The notes beneath the pieces were generated by a model. That model ran no database searches. It saw only the letters and a list, made by a program, of their open reading frames with translations, and had not been told where the DNA came from. This document shows, in pieces, positions 47,001-59,513 of a stretch of DNA of 64,000 nt. This DNA comes from Odontesthes bonariensis (Eukaryota > Chordata > Actinopteri > Atheriniformes > Atherinopsidae). Position 1 is the stretch's first letter. Every line of letters begins with the position of its first letter. The stretch covers positions 3,160,501 to 3,224,500 of the forward strand of contig NC_134520.1 of NCBI RefSeq assembly GCF_027942865.1, written 5' to 3'. Made by a program: the position numbers and the translations under genes.

Positions 47001-48563
47001 TCTAAGGTTGTTACGATGGGTGTGTATATTTCTTGTGCGCTGAATCTGGAGAGACGCAGTGGAAGTTTGAGACGGGGGACGCAGTGAAGAGTTGCCCTGC
47101 AGTGGACCCTGTCACTGGTCTGGTGATGGCCGGCTCACATGACGGGCATGTTTACGCCCTGAACCCACAGGTGAGTGTTTGTCAGCGTGTCTGGCACAGG
47201 AGACAGGAAAAGTCTCATGTTTGTGCCGACATCAGAATTTCTTTTTTTATTCCAGTTCGTATTGTCCATCGGGAACGTCGCTCATTTGTTTGTCCGACAT
47301 TTACCTTTGATTTAGATGATTTAAGACGTGCGTGCTGTGCTTTCAGGTTCGCCGGTGCGTTTGGAAGCGTCACTGCGGGGGCGGCGCTGTTTTTTCTTCT
47401 CCACACCTCAGCGCGTCGCACCGGCAGCTGTACGTGGCATCACTGGGAGGACGCCTGCTGTCCCTCAACCCGGTGAGTGGACAGCATTTTGCCAGAGGTT
47501 TATCACCTTATTGGGATTGCTTTGATTGACAGCTCAAAGCCAAGTGAATATAAGCTGAAAATAGTGATTGACGGACACTTGAAGAACACCAATGAAAATA
47601 AACTGCTTGATTCACGAGTGTGGCTCTTTCCCAGGACAATGGAGAGGTGTTGTGGTCTTACTCTGGAGACACAGCTTTCTTCTCCTCCCCAAACTGTTCC
47701 CGTGGTCACATTGTGATCGGGTCAGTGGATGGAAACATCTGCTCCTTCAGCGACGCGGGGAAACTGGTAAGAAGCAGGGCTCAGACTGTTTCTCTTTTGT
47801 TTTTACATTACTTTAACCCAGTGTCTTACCACTTTTGTTACCTGACCCATCAAAAAAGAAATGTTTAATGCATAATAAATATAAATCAAGATTGGGCATG
47901 GGTGTGCAAAATTTCGGGCTTGTTGACATTTGTGGGAACAGGGTCGGGTCACTCGATGTTTCTGCCAGGTTGTTTATCCAAAGATGCAAACCAAATGCCC
48001 TGGGAGTTCAGAACATATGTACGTAGAAGATGTTGATAAGCATTTTCAGATTGCTTTTTAGTGTCAAGATGACCTGACCGCTTGGAAACATGTCTCTTAG
48101 AAACTGAATTAGCACAACTGTAAGCACTGCACTAATTGACTTTTGTGTTTCTCTGCAGCTGTGGCAGTTTTTAACAGAGGGGCCAGTCTTCTCGTCTCCG
48201 TGCCTCATACCAGAACAGCAGAGGCTTCTGTGCGGATCACATGACGGTCGTCTGTACTGTCTGAACTGTGCAGACGGCTCTTTAGTTTGGACTTTTCAGA
48301 CCACAGGCAAGGTGTACTCCTCTCCCTGTGTGTTTGATGGCTCTGTTGTAGGCAGGAGGGGGGCTCTGGTGGGCCTGGCCTCCACCGACGGCACGGTCTG
48401 GATTCTGGACGCACGAGATGGACAAGCGCTCGCTACACTCGCTCTACCTGGCGAGCTGTTTTCATCCCCGGTGGTGTGGGAACGGTCTCTCGTAATCGGG
48501 TGCCGCAATGATTATGTGTATTGTTTAAACCTGAGTGTCAAAAAGAAGACTTTAAAGGACTGA
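41075..48563 (+). CDS. aasdh: AASDH: acyl-CoA-synthetase-like adenylation domain, carrier domain and C-terminal beta-propeller, fourteen exons
   Basis: Exons are 41075-41313, 43427-43547, 43644-43915 (an acceptor at 43652 is also in frame), 44005-44197, 44282-44523, 44594-44709, 44797-44969, 45459-45789, 45866-45978, 46254-46923, 47007-47170, 47347-47472, 47635-47766 and 48159-48563. Phases close and give about 1098 residues, the human length. The adenylation domain shows VLHTSGTTGPPKTVKVPHK, ASPLTFDPSVVDIFLALSSG, LRVLALGGEACPS, IYGVTEVS, RATGDW and RRDRMIKRNGKRL. The carrier site is FLFSGGDSLKALRL, with Ser near 624 as the phosphopantetheine attachment. The last 400 residues contain PQQ-type blades (GSHSHRLQALDL, GSHDGHVYALNP, GSHDGRLYCLN, GCRNDYVYCLNL). 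The human protein is described as a beta-alanine-activating enzyme, but its physiological substrate is unsettled. MPARTLQELV aligns with the human MTLQELV start. Confidence 0.95.
41371..43399. mobile_element. Nonautonomous DNA transposon (CAGGGTG...CACCCTG), interrupted by a piggyBac-like element
   Basis: The ends CAGGGTG (41371-41377) and CACCCTG (43393-43399) are perfect 7-bp inverted repeats, flanked by ATAAA on both sides. Without the inner insertion the element is about 460 bp. It is full of CTTAAAAAGTCTTAAA words, a common fish interspersed repeat. The superfamily (perhaps hAT-like) was not settled. It lies in aasdh intron 1. Confidence 0.65.
41393..42961. mobile_element. piggyBac-like nonautonomous transposon with TTAA target duplication
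   Basis: Flanked by TTAA (41389-41392 and 42962-42965). The ends CCCTGATGCATAAG and, reverse-complemented, CCCTTGGATGCATGAG are imperfect inverted repeats with the CCC...ATGCAT look of piggyBac termini. The palindrome-like GGGGTCAAAAATGACCCC occurs near both ends and again near 41598. No transposase frame is present in about 1.57 kb. Confidence 0.8.
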
Positions 48564-48590
48564 ATGTGCTTCCGGGCCGACTTTTTCTAG

Positions 48591-48596
48591 AATAAA
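48591..48596 (+). terminator. aasdh poly(A) signal
   Basis: AATAAA 28 bp after the aasdh stop codon, so the 3' UTR is very short. Confidence 0.65.
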
Positions 48597-48643
48597 CACA
48601 GTTTCGGTGTCAGAGGAGTGAGGGTGCTTTGGGGAAAAGGAAT

Positions 48644-48649
48644 TTTATT
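48644..48649 (-). terminator. cracd poly(A) signal
   Basis: AATAAA on the minus strand. It implies a cracd 3' UTR of about 1.35 kb (48640-50000) that reaches almost to the end of aasdh. Confidence 0.5.
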
Positions 48650-50000
48650 TAAGATCTAGAGCAGGGAAATAATGAGCACCCGCTCCTGTGGTTCAGACAT
48701 CAGTATTTAATTTACATTATTCATAACATTTTGAATCTCTTTAAGAATTGTCTCATCAATACCTCTAAGTGGGACAAAAAAAGTGCAAATAATACCAAAC
48801 ATTTTTTGTTACAGATAACACTGCGTACACTACACTATTGTGCACGACCAAAGTTAGAAACAAAATGACAAAGTGACTCAGCCTCTGTTCTGAGCGAAGC
48901 TCTGGTTACACCTCTGACTTGCATACAGTACATACTTACAGATCGTTATGTGAGTGGCAGGAGATAAGAAGTAAGGTTGTTCTCATAAAGGAAACGTTTC
49001 CATCGTGTAAGATCGTACCACATTTAAGGAGAAGTGTGTTACAGGAGGACAGCTACAAGAATCGTAAGTTACAGCAAGCAGTTGTTGCGCCTACCTCCAC
49101 GAGCAAAGCAAAAAGTCCAGATGACGTCATCACACAGGAGGATGAGGCACAGTAGCCAGCACTTTTTGTCTTCTGCGCTGTAATTAGTGTCACCCGAGGT
49201 TTGTGGTGATGACCGATTCTTTTAGTGTTTAATGATTTAAACTGTACAATAGCCTCATGGACAGCTGTCACAGTCGTCACGGACACAGTGAGAATTGTTA
49301 CACTGAGGTTTTCCAGGATGACTGTTAAAAAAAAAAAAAAAAAGTGTTCCTTTTTACACCATAAACAAGGCTCCGGGGAAAAAAAAGATGCAGTAGAATT
49401 TCAGAGGAGACAAATCTGCTGTTTTATATAAATAATACCAAGGAGGGCAAAGACGATGCCTGTAACACTTCCATCAGCTGTCCAGAAGCACGGTTATTTT
49501 CACTGGTAGCCCTTATAACACGATTATTCCCTCTGTTGATTAAACTCTGCCATTCATCAGAACTGCACCTCTACAATACAGAAGTGGGTGTTGTGTTGAG
49601 CAAATTTATTTTTGTACAGCCATGGTGACACATTTGGCTCCAGAAAAACAAAAAGGCCAGCCATGGTTGTGATTGGCTGCTGAGGACTTTTGCCTTTAGG
49701 GGATACACACTTTGTATCTTCGTATACAATATATGCATGCTTGCAACAATTGTTGACATATATCTGTGCGATTGAATTGGAATATCTGAATGTGAAGCGC
49801 AGTTTGACATGATAGCAGTAGCAGCCAGTCTGTGGAGGGCTACGAGGTGATTTACTTGTTTCACAGGCAGGAGGAGTTTCCGTGTTCAGAGAAGTGGTGT
49901 TTTTAGAGGGAGGGGAGAGGTGATGGTGACTCTCCAGGTGCTCCGGAGTCCGTGGGCAGTGCGCAGTCTCGATGCAAGCCATGAAGATGGGGTAGGCGTG
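48650..50000 (-). other. Probable cracd 3' UTR
   Basis: No coding sequence. It has A/T runs near 49328 and 49380 and lies directly after the cracd stop codon at 50001-50003. Assigned to the 3' UTR because the next minus-strand poly(A) signal is at 48644-48649. Confidence 0.5.
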
Positions 50001-53000
50001 TTATTTGATGATCTGAGGACAGTCGCTCCAGGCTTTAGCCTTTCGTTTAGCCAATGCCAGCCAGGCTGGCTCTGTGCACACCTGTGGAGAGTCACTGGAG
50101 GGGAAGCGCTTTGACACATCCTTGGCAGCAGGTGGCGACGGTGTAGAGTCGGCAATTTCCACTGGAACAACAAATGAGAGATGTGACCTATCCATCTGCT
50201 CGTGGTAACACACAGTTTTTAAGTAAATAAAAAAATAAAATAAACTAAATAAAGTTCCCACTGATCGGAACTTTTTCCTATCGATTATTAATAGATTTTC
50301 AGTCTAAACAGTTATCAAATTACAAGAAAAGCTATAAAAGCATCCCCTCACCTTTGTAGGTGGCATCCTTATCTCAAATTATAAATCACTTATCAAAGAT
50401 TACTGCTAAGGAGTATACTGATTTACAGCTGAGCATGCAGGTTCCTACCGGTGACAGAGCTGGGTAAAGTGTTGGCCTTTTTCAGGACCTCTCTGCGCTC
50501 AAATCGTCCAAGGAGGCTGTCGGGCCTCTTGGGCTCCTCTGGCGTCTGAGGTTTGGAAGACGGACTGATGCTACCGCTCCGTTTGCTCTCTGTAGGGCTC
50601 ACCAGTGCAACCTGCAAAAGAGATTTGCGATCGTTTCAGAGGAGGGAAGTATGTGTTAGGAAGCTTATCAGGCAGTGGGTAAACGGGGATCTGGGGCACA
50701 TACACTGTCTCTCTCTCTGATCTGCTTTTCTGACAGTTTGGCCTCTCTTTGGCTTCGACGGTCATCGCGATTCTGCTGCTGCTCCCTGAAGCCTTTCTGC
50801 TTCTGCAGAGCCAGTGTGATCCATAAGGGCCCGGCCTCCTTCTCCTGGACCTTTGCACTGTCCAGTGAGTGTCTGCTCTGTAAGGACGGTTTTTCTGCAA
50901 TGGAACACAGCATTTGGATTTGAAATCTTTAAAACTACAGACTTTCTCAGTTTTCACTCTTATACCTGTTTGTTTGAATATGAAGACGCAGTCTGAAAAT
51001 TGCTTGCTCAGCTGAGTACAAAGGCTGAAACTAAAACAGAGAAGGAAACTGCATGACTTTGCCTGTGTGTAATAAAAGCAGCCCACCAGTCTTTTGCCAA
51101 GCCAAGCTAATTGTCTGCTGTTAGTAGCTTAATATTTACAGTACAGTCGAACTAGTAGTATCTGTTGCCCAAGTTGCGGACCTACCCGTTCCCTTCCCTG
51201 TACATGTTTTACAATTTAGCTCAACAATTCTGGGTTGTAACTTAAACTAACAGACAGCAATGTTCCCGGTCAAAAAGACGCTGACCTTTCCTGATGACCT
51301 CTGTCTTTCTATCCGTCTTCTCTCTCCAGGGCATGTTGAGAGAGGGGAAGAATGATCTCTTCTCCTTTGGCTCCTCTTCTGGAACCTGGCCTTGGCTGCT
51401 CCGATGCAGCTGAGCCACCACTAATGGTTCCTCACTCCTGCTGGTCTGCTCCTGGGTCAATGAATCCGGGCTCCCTGTCCTCTGGCCTATGTCATCACAG
51501 GGAGTGCGAGGGACTACCTTGGGTAGCGGAGATGAAGGTGGTGTTGGGACTACACCAGAAGGTTTAGGTGATGTCGTTGGTCTTTTGTAGAGTGGTGGTT
51601 TGGAGAGCAATTTGTCACCGTCATGGTGTGCCGTGGGGCTGGTAGACTTACCCAGCTTCCCCCGGTGTATTGCGGGGGAGGCGGATGCGAATAAGTACTT
51701 GCTCACCGCTCCCTCTGTCTGAGGCGAAGTGGGGCTTGATTTGTCAGAAAAGACAGAGGAGGCATCAGAGTCTGGCTCAATGGGGGTTAGAGGTGAAGGG
51801 ACACCGTCAAAGCTGTCTCCAGCGCTGTAGCGTTTCTTCCTCTTCTCTGTGGACTGTTCACTGTGAAAACGCAGAGAGTAGTTAGTCCTCCTCAGCTTTA
51901 TTCCGAAAGGAGAGGGCTTATCGTCACTGTCCTGTCCCCGCTCCTCTCCTTCCTCTTTGCTGTCAGACGTCTCTGTTTCACTCTGAAGGCGACTCTTTAA
52001 CTCTGGCTTGTCGGGTCCGTCTCCGGGGCTGGGAACCAAGAATGATGGGAGGTCTTTGGCAAACATACACTCGTCTGACCCTCTTTCTACGATCCGGACA
52101 GTTTTACTTGTCCTGTTCTGAGGTTTACTGGTTGGAGCTGTGGAGGCTGCAGTGGGGCTCTCAGATAGAGCAGCTTCCTCTCCTGCCTCCTTATCCTCTG
52201 GACTAAACACCTCAGAGTTCCTATTGGAATCTCCAAACTTCTTCTTTGCCGTGGTGATTGAGAACTTGGCGCTGGCGGACATGGTCTTTCTGAGGTTCGT
52301 ATGAGCAAACGGAGACTGCTCTTCGCTGCCGGGCTGAGGCGGATTCCTGTTCGCAGGATCTACGTAATCATCATACTTCCCATCTTCCACTCCCTTGAAT
52401 ATCTTAGATCTTATACTCGCCCATTCTGCCAGCACAGCTGCACTGGACTGGTCTGTAGTGAGCACGGACTCATTGAGAGACTTGGTTTTTCCAGACTTGC
52501 GGTCCGGAGAGGTCTTGCTCTTTGCCTGGGGTGTTCCTTGGGCCTTTCTATCCTCTCCCAAACCCAGCAGGGACTTGCAAGCAGTGTCTTTGATCTGGTC
52601 CAAATTGACAGCTGTCCCACATAGCTGAGCGCCTGTCACCAAGATGGCTGTATGGGGGACATATGGAGATGCTGGCAGGTTGGGTGAGTCTGGCCCTTCG
52701 GGGGAGGAAGCTTTAGCTCCTTCTCTTTGATCAGCAGCAGCAGCAGCAGTGATCTGGTGGGTGGAGGCCGGCGTGACAGGTGTAAGGTTGACCTTCTGGA
52801 AGAGAATCTGTTTCTCTCCAGAGGAGACTTTGAAAGAGAAAGGTCTCTGTCTCTCCTCCATCTCCTTCCAGCGCAGCTCCTCAGCTCTCCTCTTTCTCTC
52901 TTGCTCTTCAGAGCCACCATTATTTTCCTCTAAATACATCTTCCTACGCTCCACCTCTTTTTTCATCCTCTCCTCTTCCATTTTTTTCTTTTGCTCAATC

Positions 53001-56000
53001 TCACGCATCCTCAGTGTCTCTGCTTCCTCGTTCTTCTTTCTTTTCTCCTCTTCCTCCTTTTGCTTCCTCTTCTTCTCTGCCTCAAGCTCCTGTTGCCTCC
53101 TTGCCTCCTCTTCTTGCTTCCTCCTTTCCTCTTCTTTCCTCTGCTCTTCCCGTCGTCTCCTCTCCTCTTCCGCTCGCTGTCGACGCTCCTCCTCCTCTCG
53201 CATCTTCCTTTCCTCTTCCAACTTCCTAATCCGTTCTTCCTTCTCTCGCCTCCTTTGTTCCTCTTCCTCTCTGATTGCTCTTTCCTCCTCCTCTCTTTTT
53301 CTTCGCTCAGCCTCCTCTTGTCTCCTCCTTTCTAATTCCCCTCTGATTCTTCTTTCCTCCTCCTCCCCCCTCCTTCTCTCTGCTTCTTCACGCATCCTCC
53401 TCTCTTCTTCTTCCTGCTGTTTTCTACGACACCTTTCCTCCTCCAGCCTTAGCTCTTCTGCTTTCTTTTTCCTCTCCTCTTCCTCCTCTCTGAGCCTCTG
53501 CTCCTCCAGCTCCCTCCTCCTCCTCGCTTCATGTCTTTCCGCCTCATAGAGTCTTTGTTTCTTCATGCTTTCTCTGGACTCTTCAACAGATGCTCTGCGC
53601 TGTTCATTCGAGGAGACGCCCGCTGCCTCCAGGTCATCTTGCAGTGATACCTCTTGGAGGTCCTAAAAATGCAAAAGTGGGATTAGTTTCTCATTTTTCC
53701 ACCTCAATAGCTGGTGAGAAATGTCACATAGTGAGTCATACTTGTGAGGAAACCCGTAGCTCTACTTTTATCTCACTGACTCACCAGTGTGAACCGTCTG
53801 TGTTTGCGAGAAACCCTCTGGTTTTTCGGTTTGACCGAAAGTTTGTGCTTGGCGGCGGTGTTATCCAAGCGAAGAACAGACTGAGGGACGGCGTCTAGGT
53901 TGATGGACTCGATTGTACCAGTCGGTGAAAGAACTCGTCTGGATCTCGGGGACTTCACTGGGGTACTGTGCTGTCCAGATGTGTGAGCTCCTTGGACCTG
54001 TTTTTTCCACAGAAACAGAGCATTTATTTAGCTCTAAAGACCACCTGTTCTCAGTCTCAGTACTTTCTTTGTTTTACATTTGAAGTAGATGCTACATTTC
54101 CAATAATCTATTTTCAGAAATGCATTATAAGTGTTGAATTTACATCTACTCTTCCATTAATTCTGCCCTGTTACACTGCCATGTTTCTACAGTAGCCAAC
54201 TGTGGGCAAACCAGACACGAACCAGCTCTATAGATCAAAATTTCATATATAACTGAATACATATTCAATTGTTTGCAATCTGTAACTTTACCTTTAGATG
54301 ACACTAAATCGCACCCACTGCTCCTTTAAAAAGATGACTGCAGTGATCCGGATTATACAAATTTTTTGTCTTGCATCAGTTAAAAACCTACTGCTTTACC
54401 TACAATGCAACAGTTCTGTAGCAATTCCGAACAAATTGTGCAAATGCAACCAAACTGTCATCTGGATAAGTTGTTGTCACCTTTGGCTCTGTTTTTGGTG
54501 GCTCTGCTTCTACCTGGGCCAAAACCTTCAGAGGGCTCCTGGGAACCTCTTCCTCATCTGAACTGCCCTCATCACCCTCACTCTTTCGTAGCGATGAAGG
54601 CCTCTGGCCAAACTTTATACCCTGTGCTATCTGCTTCTGTGTGGGCAACAAAAAGAAAGAAAGAAAGAAAAAAAGGGGGGGGGGATTACTTTTTATCTAT
54701 AAAGAGCAAGCAGAAATGTCAAACCTCTTCAAGGCCCACCTGCAGGTTCCTAACTTTATCTGAAACGTTTTCCTGAGACATGCTGTGATCCAGTCCAGGT
54801 TCCTTCATCGGCTCCTCTGGGATGAAAATGCTGTCGTGGGAGAGAGCTCGAGATCCGATGGGATTCAACGCTCTGAAGAATGAGAGTGTTTTTCAGTGTG
54901 ACAGCGTATCATTTCTGTTAGTCATTCATCATGAGTAAGCTTCAGTCACTCTACAAATCATTTCACACAATGAAATAAATGACCTCTTTACCCACTGGCA
55001 GTTTCATCATCACGTTTAACTGTTTAAGCTACATTTGGACAGACTGTCTAACAACTTTTTGAAAGTGAAAAGAAAAAAAAGGAGCCAGGCTGTAGCTTTA
55101 TTTACAAAGTCAATCAGCATAATAAGTAGCTTCCTGTAACAAAATGAGCAGAGGAAAAGCTTTGCACCAACCTTAGATTTTGATTAGACTCCTCGTCGTC
55201 AGATACGACTCCATTGCACACTTCTCCGGTAGAGTAACTGGCTTTTAGCTCTGCCCCATCAAAGCAGCCTTTTGCCTCCCTTTTCTTTTTCTTCCCAAAC
55301 AGTCGTCTGAAGGGCTGGAATTTGCCCTGTCGCCTTCTCTCTGCTGGCAAAAGGAAATGGATGATAACCACAACTACATGTGGTCAAATCATCAACCTTT
55401 ATATCTCACCCTCGGGCAAGATAACGAAGGAGGATGGTGTGGGCGTGTTTTTATGTGAGTGTGAGCAGATAATGAAATGCAATTGATAGAGCTTCAAGAA
55501 AATAAACCAAAAATAGCAGATGGAATGAGAAGAAAACCTTGGCTCTTTGGCTCATACTTGCTCACATTTGCAGGAAGTGGTAAAGATAAACACCAAGCTT
55601 AAAATCAGAGCAGCAAACGCAATAGCAGCTTTGAAAAAAGAAAAAAATGGTGTCCAAATCCTTGATTTACTCACTGAGAATCGGCACATCCACACAGATA
55701 ATGAAATACTGTAAGAAGCCAAAGAGAGGTCCAACCAGCTCCAAGAGTTACTGTCATCTGTTTGATTCACATCACATTTGGCCTGCACGTCAGTAAACAT
55801 CTAACAAGGTTCTGCACATATCCCAGCGAATCTCCCAGCATATTCAAGCAACTATAAGCTGGTGAGCCATCGCTTCAACTTTGTCAAATGAGAACAATAA
55901 AAGCAACGGTCTGCCTGAATGAAAGGTTTATTGACACTTGACTTATCTAATGGAACAAATCACTTGTAATAAACACTGTTAGTGTTTCTTTATGAGGAAG

Positions 56001-59000
56001 CCTTGAACCAATTTTAAGAAATCAACTTTGGACTTTCAGCTGATATATTTATTTCCTCATCATCCTCCACGTCAGGAGGTTATAAAAGTTGTGCCTGAGC
56101 TCAAGTTTCCAATATGTGAATAAAAAAACATTGCTATGTTTACTCCCAAGGACCCCTGATGATGAGATTTATAGACTTTGTGCCCTTTAAAAATGTAAAC
56201 AGATATCTCTGTTGCGACAAATGATACAGGCTGTTTCTCAGTGATTCTGCAGAATCTGCTCCGTCTGAAGCGCTCCTGCTTTGTGTTTTGCTTTTGTTTG
56301 TGTATTTGTAATGTGCGCGTCTGTGTGCTTGTGGAGGTCCACTTGATGAAGTGAGTGGGTGAGGTTACAGAGCTTTGGAGCTACTCTACACCACTGTGTA
56401 GACAGGCGTTCTCAGGGCTCTGCGGGTATCCCTTTCAGGGCTATAAGTAGAAACTGGTGTGGGATTTCACTCCGCATGCTGCTCACTAAACTAGAAGCAT
56501 GATGGGAAATGATACAGTAAACTAATTTCTCCACTTACATCCTTTGACCTTAAACTTTATTTTTCCATGGTAAAAGACAGAGCCATAATAAGTGGCTCAT
56601 AATAAGTATATATATGCGCTGTGTGTACTATAAACCTTTACAAAAAATCTTATTATGCTGCTCATAGGAGCATGGGAAGTATTTTCTTTCAATTATGTAT
56701 GTATACATCTCTATGAAAGAGGTTTAGGGTTTGCATACAAGAACCAGGAGTCATTTTGAGAGAAAATCCCAATGCAAAATACAGTTTCTTTCTTAAAAAT
56801 TAGAACTAAGACTAGAAGTTTTTTTTTTTTTTAATTATCCTGATTTTCTCCTAAATGTAATAGCTTCATTTTTTCCTGAAGCTCCAGCTCTCCATAAAAG
56901 CTTCATAAAATTTGGCTTGTCAGTGTTTTTTCACAAACAACCAGACAACCTGAACCAGTCATATAACCTCTTTGGTGAAGTTGATGAGAAACACTGTTAT
57001 TTGACATTTTGTGTCTCCAGCTGTGTATTTTGCAGCTGCTTTCCAGCTTTGCAGTTGCTTTGTGACTCCTAGGTTATTTTGGACCTCTTTGTTCTTCTTC
57101 GCTTCTAATGTGTTATTCTTTGTATGTTTTACAATTCGTTCTGGTGTTTTTGCATCCTATTTTGGTTGTTTCACTGGTGAAGAAATTAGAGTTGCTTATT
57201 ATGTCCTACCATTCATGACCCAAAGACAGTCAGCTCATGGTAATATGGGACAGAGAAGTGAAGTGTATTCTTATATTTAAAGGAAACACTTAGCCCCCCC
57301 CCTCCCTCCCTTGAGGAATAACTAACTGAATAACGAGAAGCAGACTGACTTTTTTGTGTTAAGACTAATATATGTGTTACCTCAGGGTGCTAGTACTAAA
57401 CTTTACAATAGATCAGGAGGGGTCACTGACGTTTTGTTTTTTCTTCTGTTGTTCGTTTGTCTTTTGGAGATAAAATTGATGGCGTGCTCACTGCTCCGTA
57501 GGATCTCTATATTCTTAGTCTAAGTGCTGATATCAGGGTGCAACGCTGATGTTCAGTTTCCCTGCAGCGTGTTCTCTTAGCATCAGGGCCCGTCCAGTGG
57601 CACAAAGCCCATAATGCATCGCTGTGGGCGTGCTCACACGCTCATGCGTAAAATGAGACCGGACACTTTTTCTGCAGAGCAGACGACTCGGCAGCAGCAC
57701 TCGTCAGAGCTTAACGTGAGGGTAAACTTGCTTCCCGTGTGCTCGCAGTGCAGTGTTTTCACCCTGGCTGTCCACGCTTAGGCCCTTGTTGGTTTTTCTC
57801 TCTGATCAGCTGACGGGAAAAAATAAACGAAGTGAAGGCACCTTAACTACAGAGGCAGACAAAGCCAGAAGAATTAAACAAATCTCACACTCAATGCCTG
57901 AGATGTGAGAGCCTTGTGAGAGGACAAATACCACTCTCATGCCTGAATTTAATATGAAAATATGACCAGTAGTTAGTTAGCTGAGTTTCGCACCTAGACT
58001 AATAACAGGGGGAATTAACAAACCATCTCTTTTATAATTTATTATAATGATAATACTAAAAAGAAGAAATTATTATCTTAAGTCTTAATCCTACACCTAA
58101 TTTTTTTTTGGTCATGCTGGATTATCATTCATTTTGAGTCTATTAACCTAAGAATTACAAGGCTAAAAGTATTTCTGAGCTCTGTTTTTCATCTCTACCA
58201 GTGTGTTGGGAACTGTGGTGGTGAGAAGGCAGTGAACAACAGAGTTTTTAGAGCCTCTCACTGTAAACAGCCGCATGCTACACCTAAAAATATTTCCAAA
58301 GCAGCAATTAAGAGACTGGAGCATGGGGCAACATGGGTAAACAATGAGCCGATGTCTTTGCAAAGTCCTGTGAAGCCAAAGGCTTCAGCAGTTTTGGATG
58401 GCAGCATATTTCTGTAACTCCTTTATCATTGACACATTTTCATTCAATATTGTGATTATAGGACCTTCAATTATAGCCGCTAACTAACAAACTAAACTAA
58501 ATAGGAAAACATAGCAATCGAGTGAAAACTAGGAACATTTTCTTATATCATTGTCACACCAAAAGTAGTATTTATAAACTGTTTATTTTTTTTAAACATT
58601 GGTACGCCTACTGTAGAAGGCAACTAAATTCTTTCCCAGTGTACTCACTGAACTGGAGTCACAATTGGTAACATTATGAAGGGAAGGCCTTATGCTGTAA
58701 CCTGCAGGCTGTGTTGGAGCACAACTTTCTGACATTAGGCTACATAATCATTGTTTTCTGGACTGCAGAAGTCACCCACACAGTGAAAATGAGAGTGAGC
58801 TCACAGCTGTCTTGCCTTCAGGTGATCAATCACAGCGGCCGCCCCCTTGTGACCCAGTGCTTTTGGTATAAAAGTCAGGTCATTGGATAGACGGCAACAG
58901 CCAATTCTTATATTGAACAGCCTATGCAAAAATAGCATAATGATCTTTTTATCATTTGTTTTTGGTGTGGATTAAACAAACAGATTGTAAAATATTAATT

Positions 59001-59495
59001 AGTGAGCTTTAAAGCCAATGATTTGCAGATTTGCAGATTTTGCTCCATGTCCAGCCTATCACTGCAACTGCTGACTGGATTCAATCTTTTCTTATCTCTT
59101 GGCGTTTGACAGAAATGAACTGCTGATCTAATCTTTCCGACGTGAACATGGACCCCTCATGAAATATTAATCAGCTCACGAGGACCAAAGACAAGTGTGG
59201 AAGAGGTGATCAAAGAAGTTCGACATGTCGTCAAAGCACACCACAAGGAGAGACTTCTGTAAATCTCTTCTGTGAAATCAAAACCCATCACCACACCATG
59301 CATCTCTTAAAGAGACAGTGAAATAAAGAGAACTGAGGTCATTTTTATCATTGGGATGTTTAATTTGTTTAAAAAAAAAACTGTCTCTTCAAGATGTCAC
59401 TCAAAGCACTCGTTTTTTTCCTATTTACCTGGGCCTTTGGTTTCGGTTACCTCTAAAAGCATGCCATGCTTAGTTTCTGTGGTGTCCGTTGCCAT
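50001..59495 (-). CDS. cracd: CRACD (KIAA1211), capping protein inhibiting regulator of actin dynamics, nine coding exons
   Basis: Exons in transcript order are 59429-59495, 55172-55340, 54740-54872, 54481-54636, 53785-53997, 51286-53662, 50704-50894, 50449-50611 and 50001-50161. Phases close and give about 1209 residues (human about 1233). Conserved blocks are ALSHDSIFIPEE, GTIESINLDAVP, AAKHKLSVKPKNQRVSRKHR, KQILFQKVNLTPVTPAS, HTAILVTGAQLCGTAVNL, ALAEWASIRSKIFK, FAKDLPSFLVPS, SPFGIKLRRTNYSLRF, PLWITLALQKQKGFREQQ, KKANTLPSSVT and the terminal WLALAKRKAKAWSDCPQIIK. Exon 6 begins with a long Glu/Arg-rich helical stretch. The mammalian protein inhibits actin capping protein and supports epithelial actin structure. 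The ATG at 59495 follows an acceptor at 59514, so a 5' UTR exon lies further right. CRACDL is less likely because the C-terminus matches CRACD and the gene lies beside aasdh. Confidence 0.94.
55341..59428 (-). other. cracd intron 1
   Basis: A 4.1 kb intron. Nothing coding or repetitive was recognised with confidence. It is AT-rich, with a slightly GC-richer segment near 57590-57830 (CGCTCATGCGT, CGTGAGGG) that might be an alternative promoter. Confidence 0.6.
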
Positions 59496-59513
59496 GGTCA
59501 CCGCACACCTTGG

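Noticed and set aside
52749-53549. Long plus-strand frame rich in Ser and Leu
   Set aside because: It is the complement of the Glu/Arg-rich coding stretch of cracd exon 6; GAG/AGG-type codons always give such a shadow frame.
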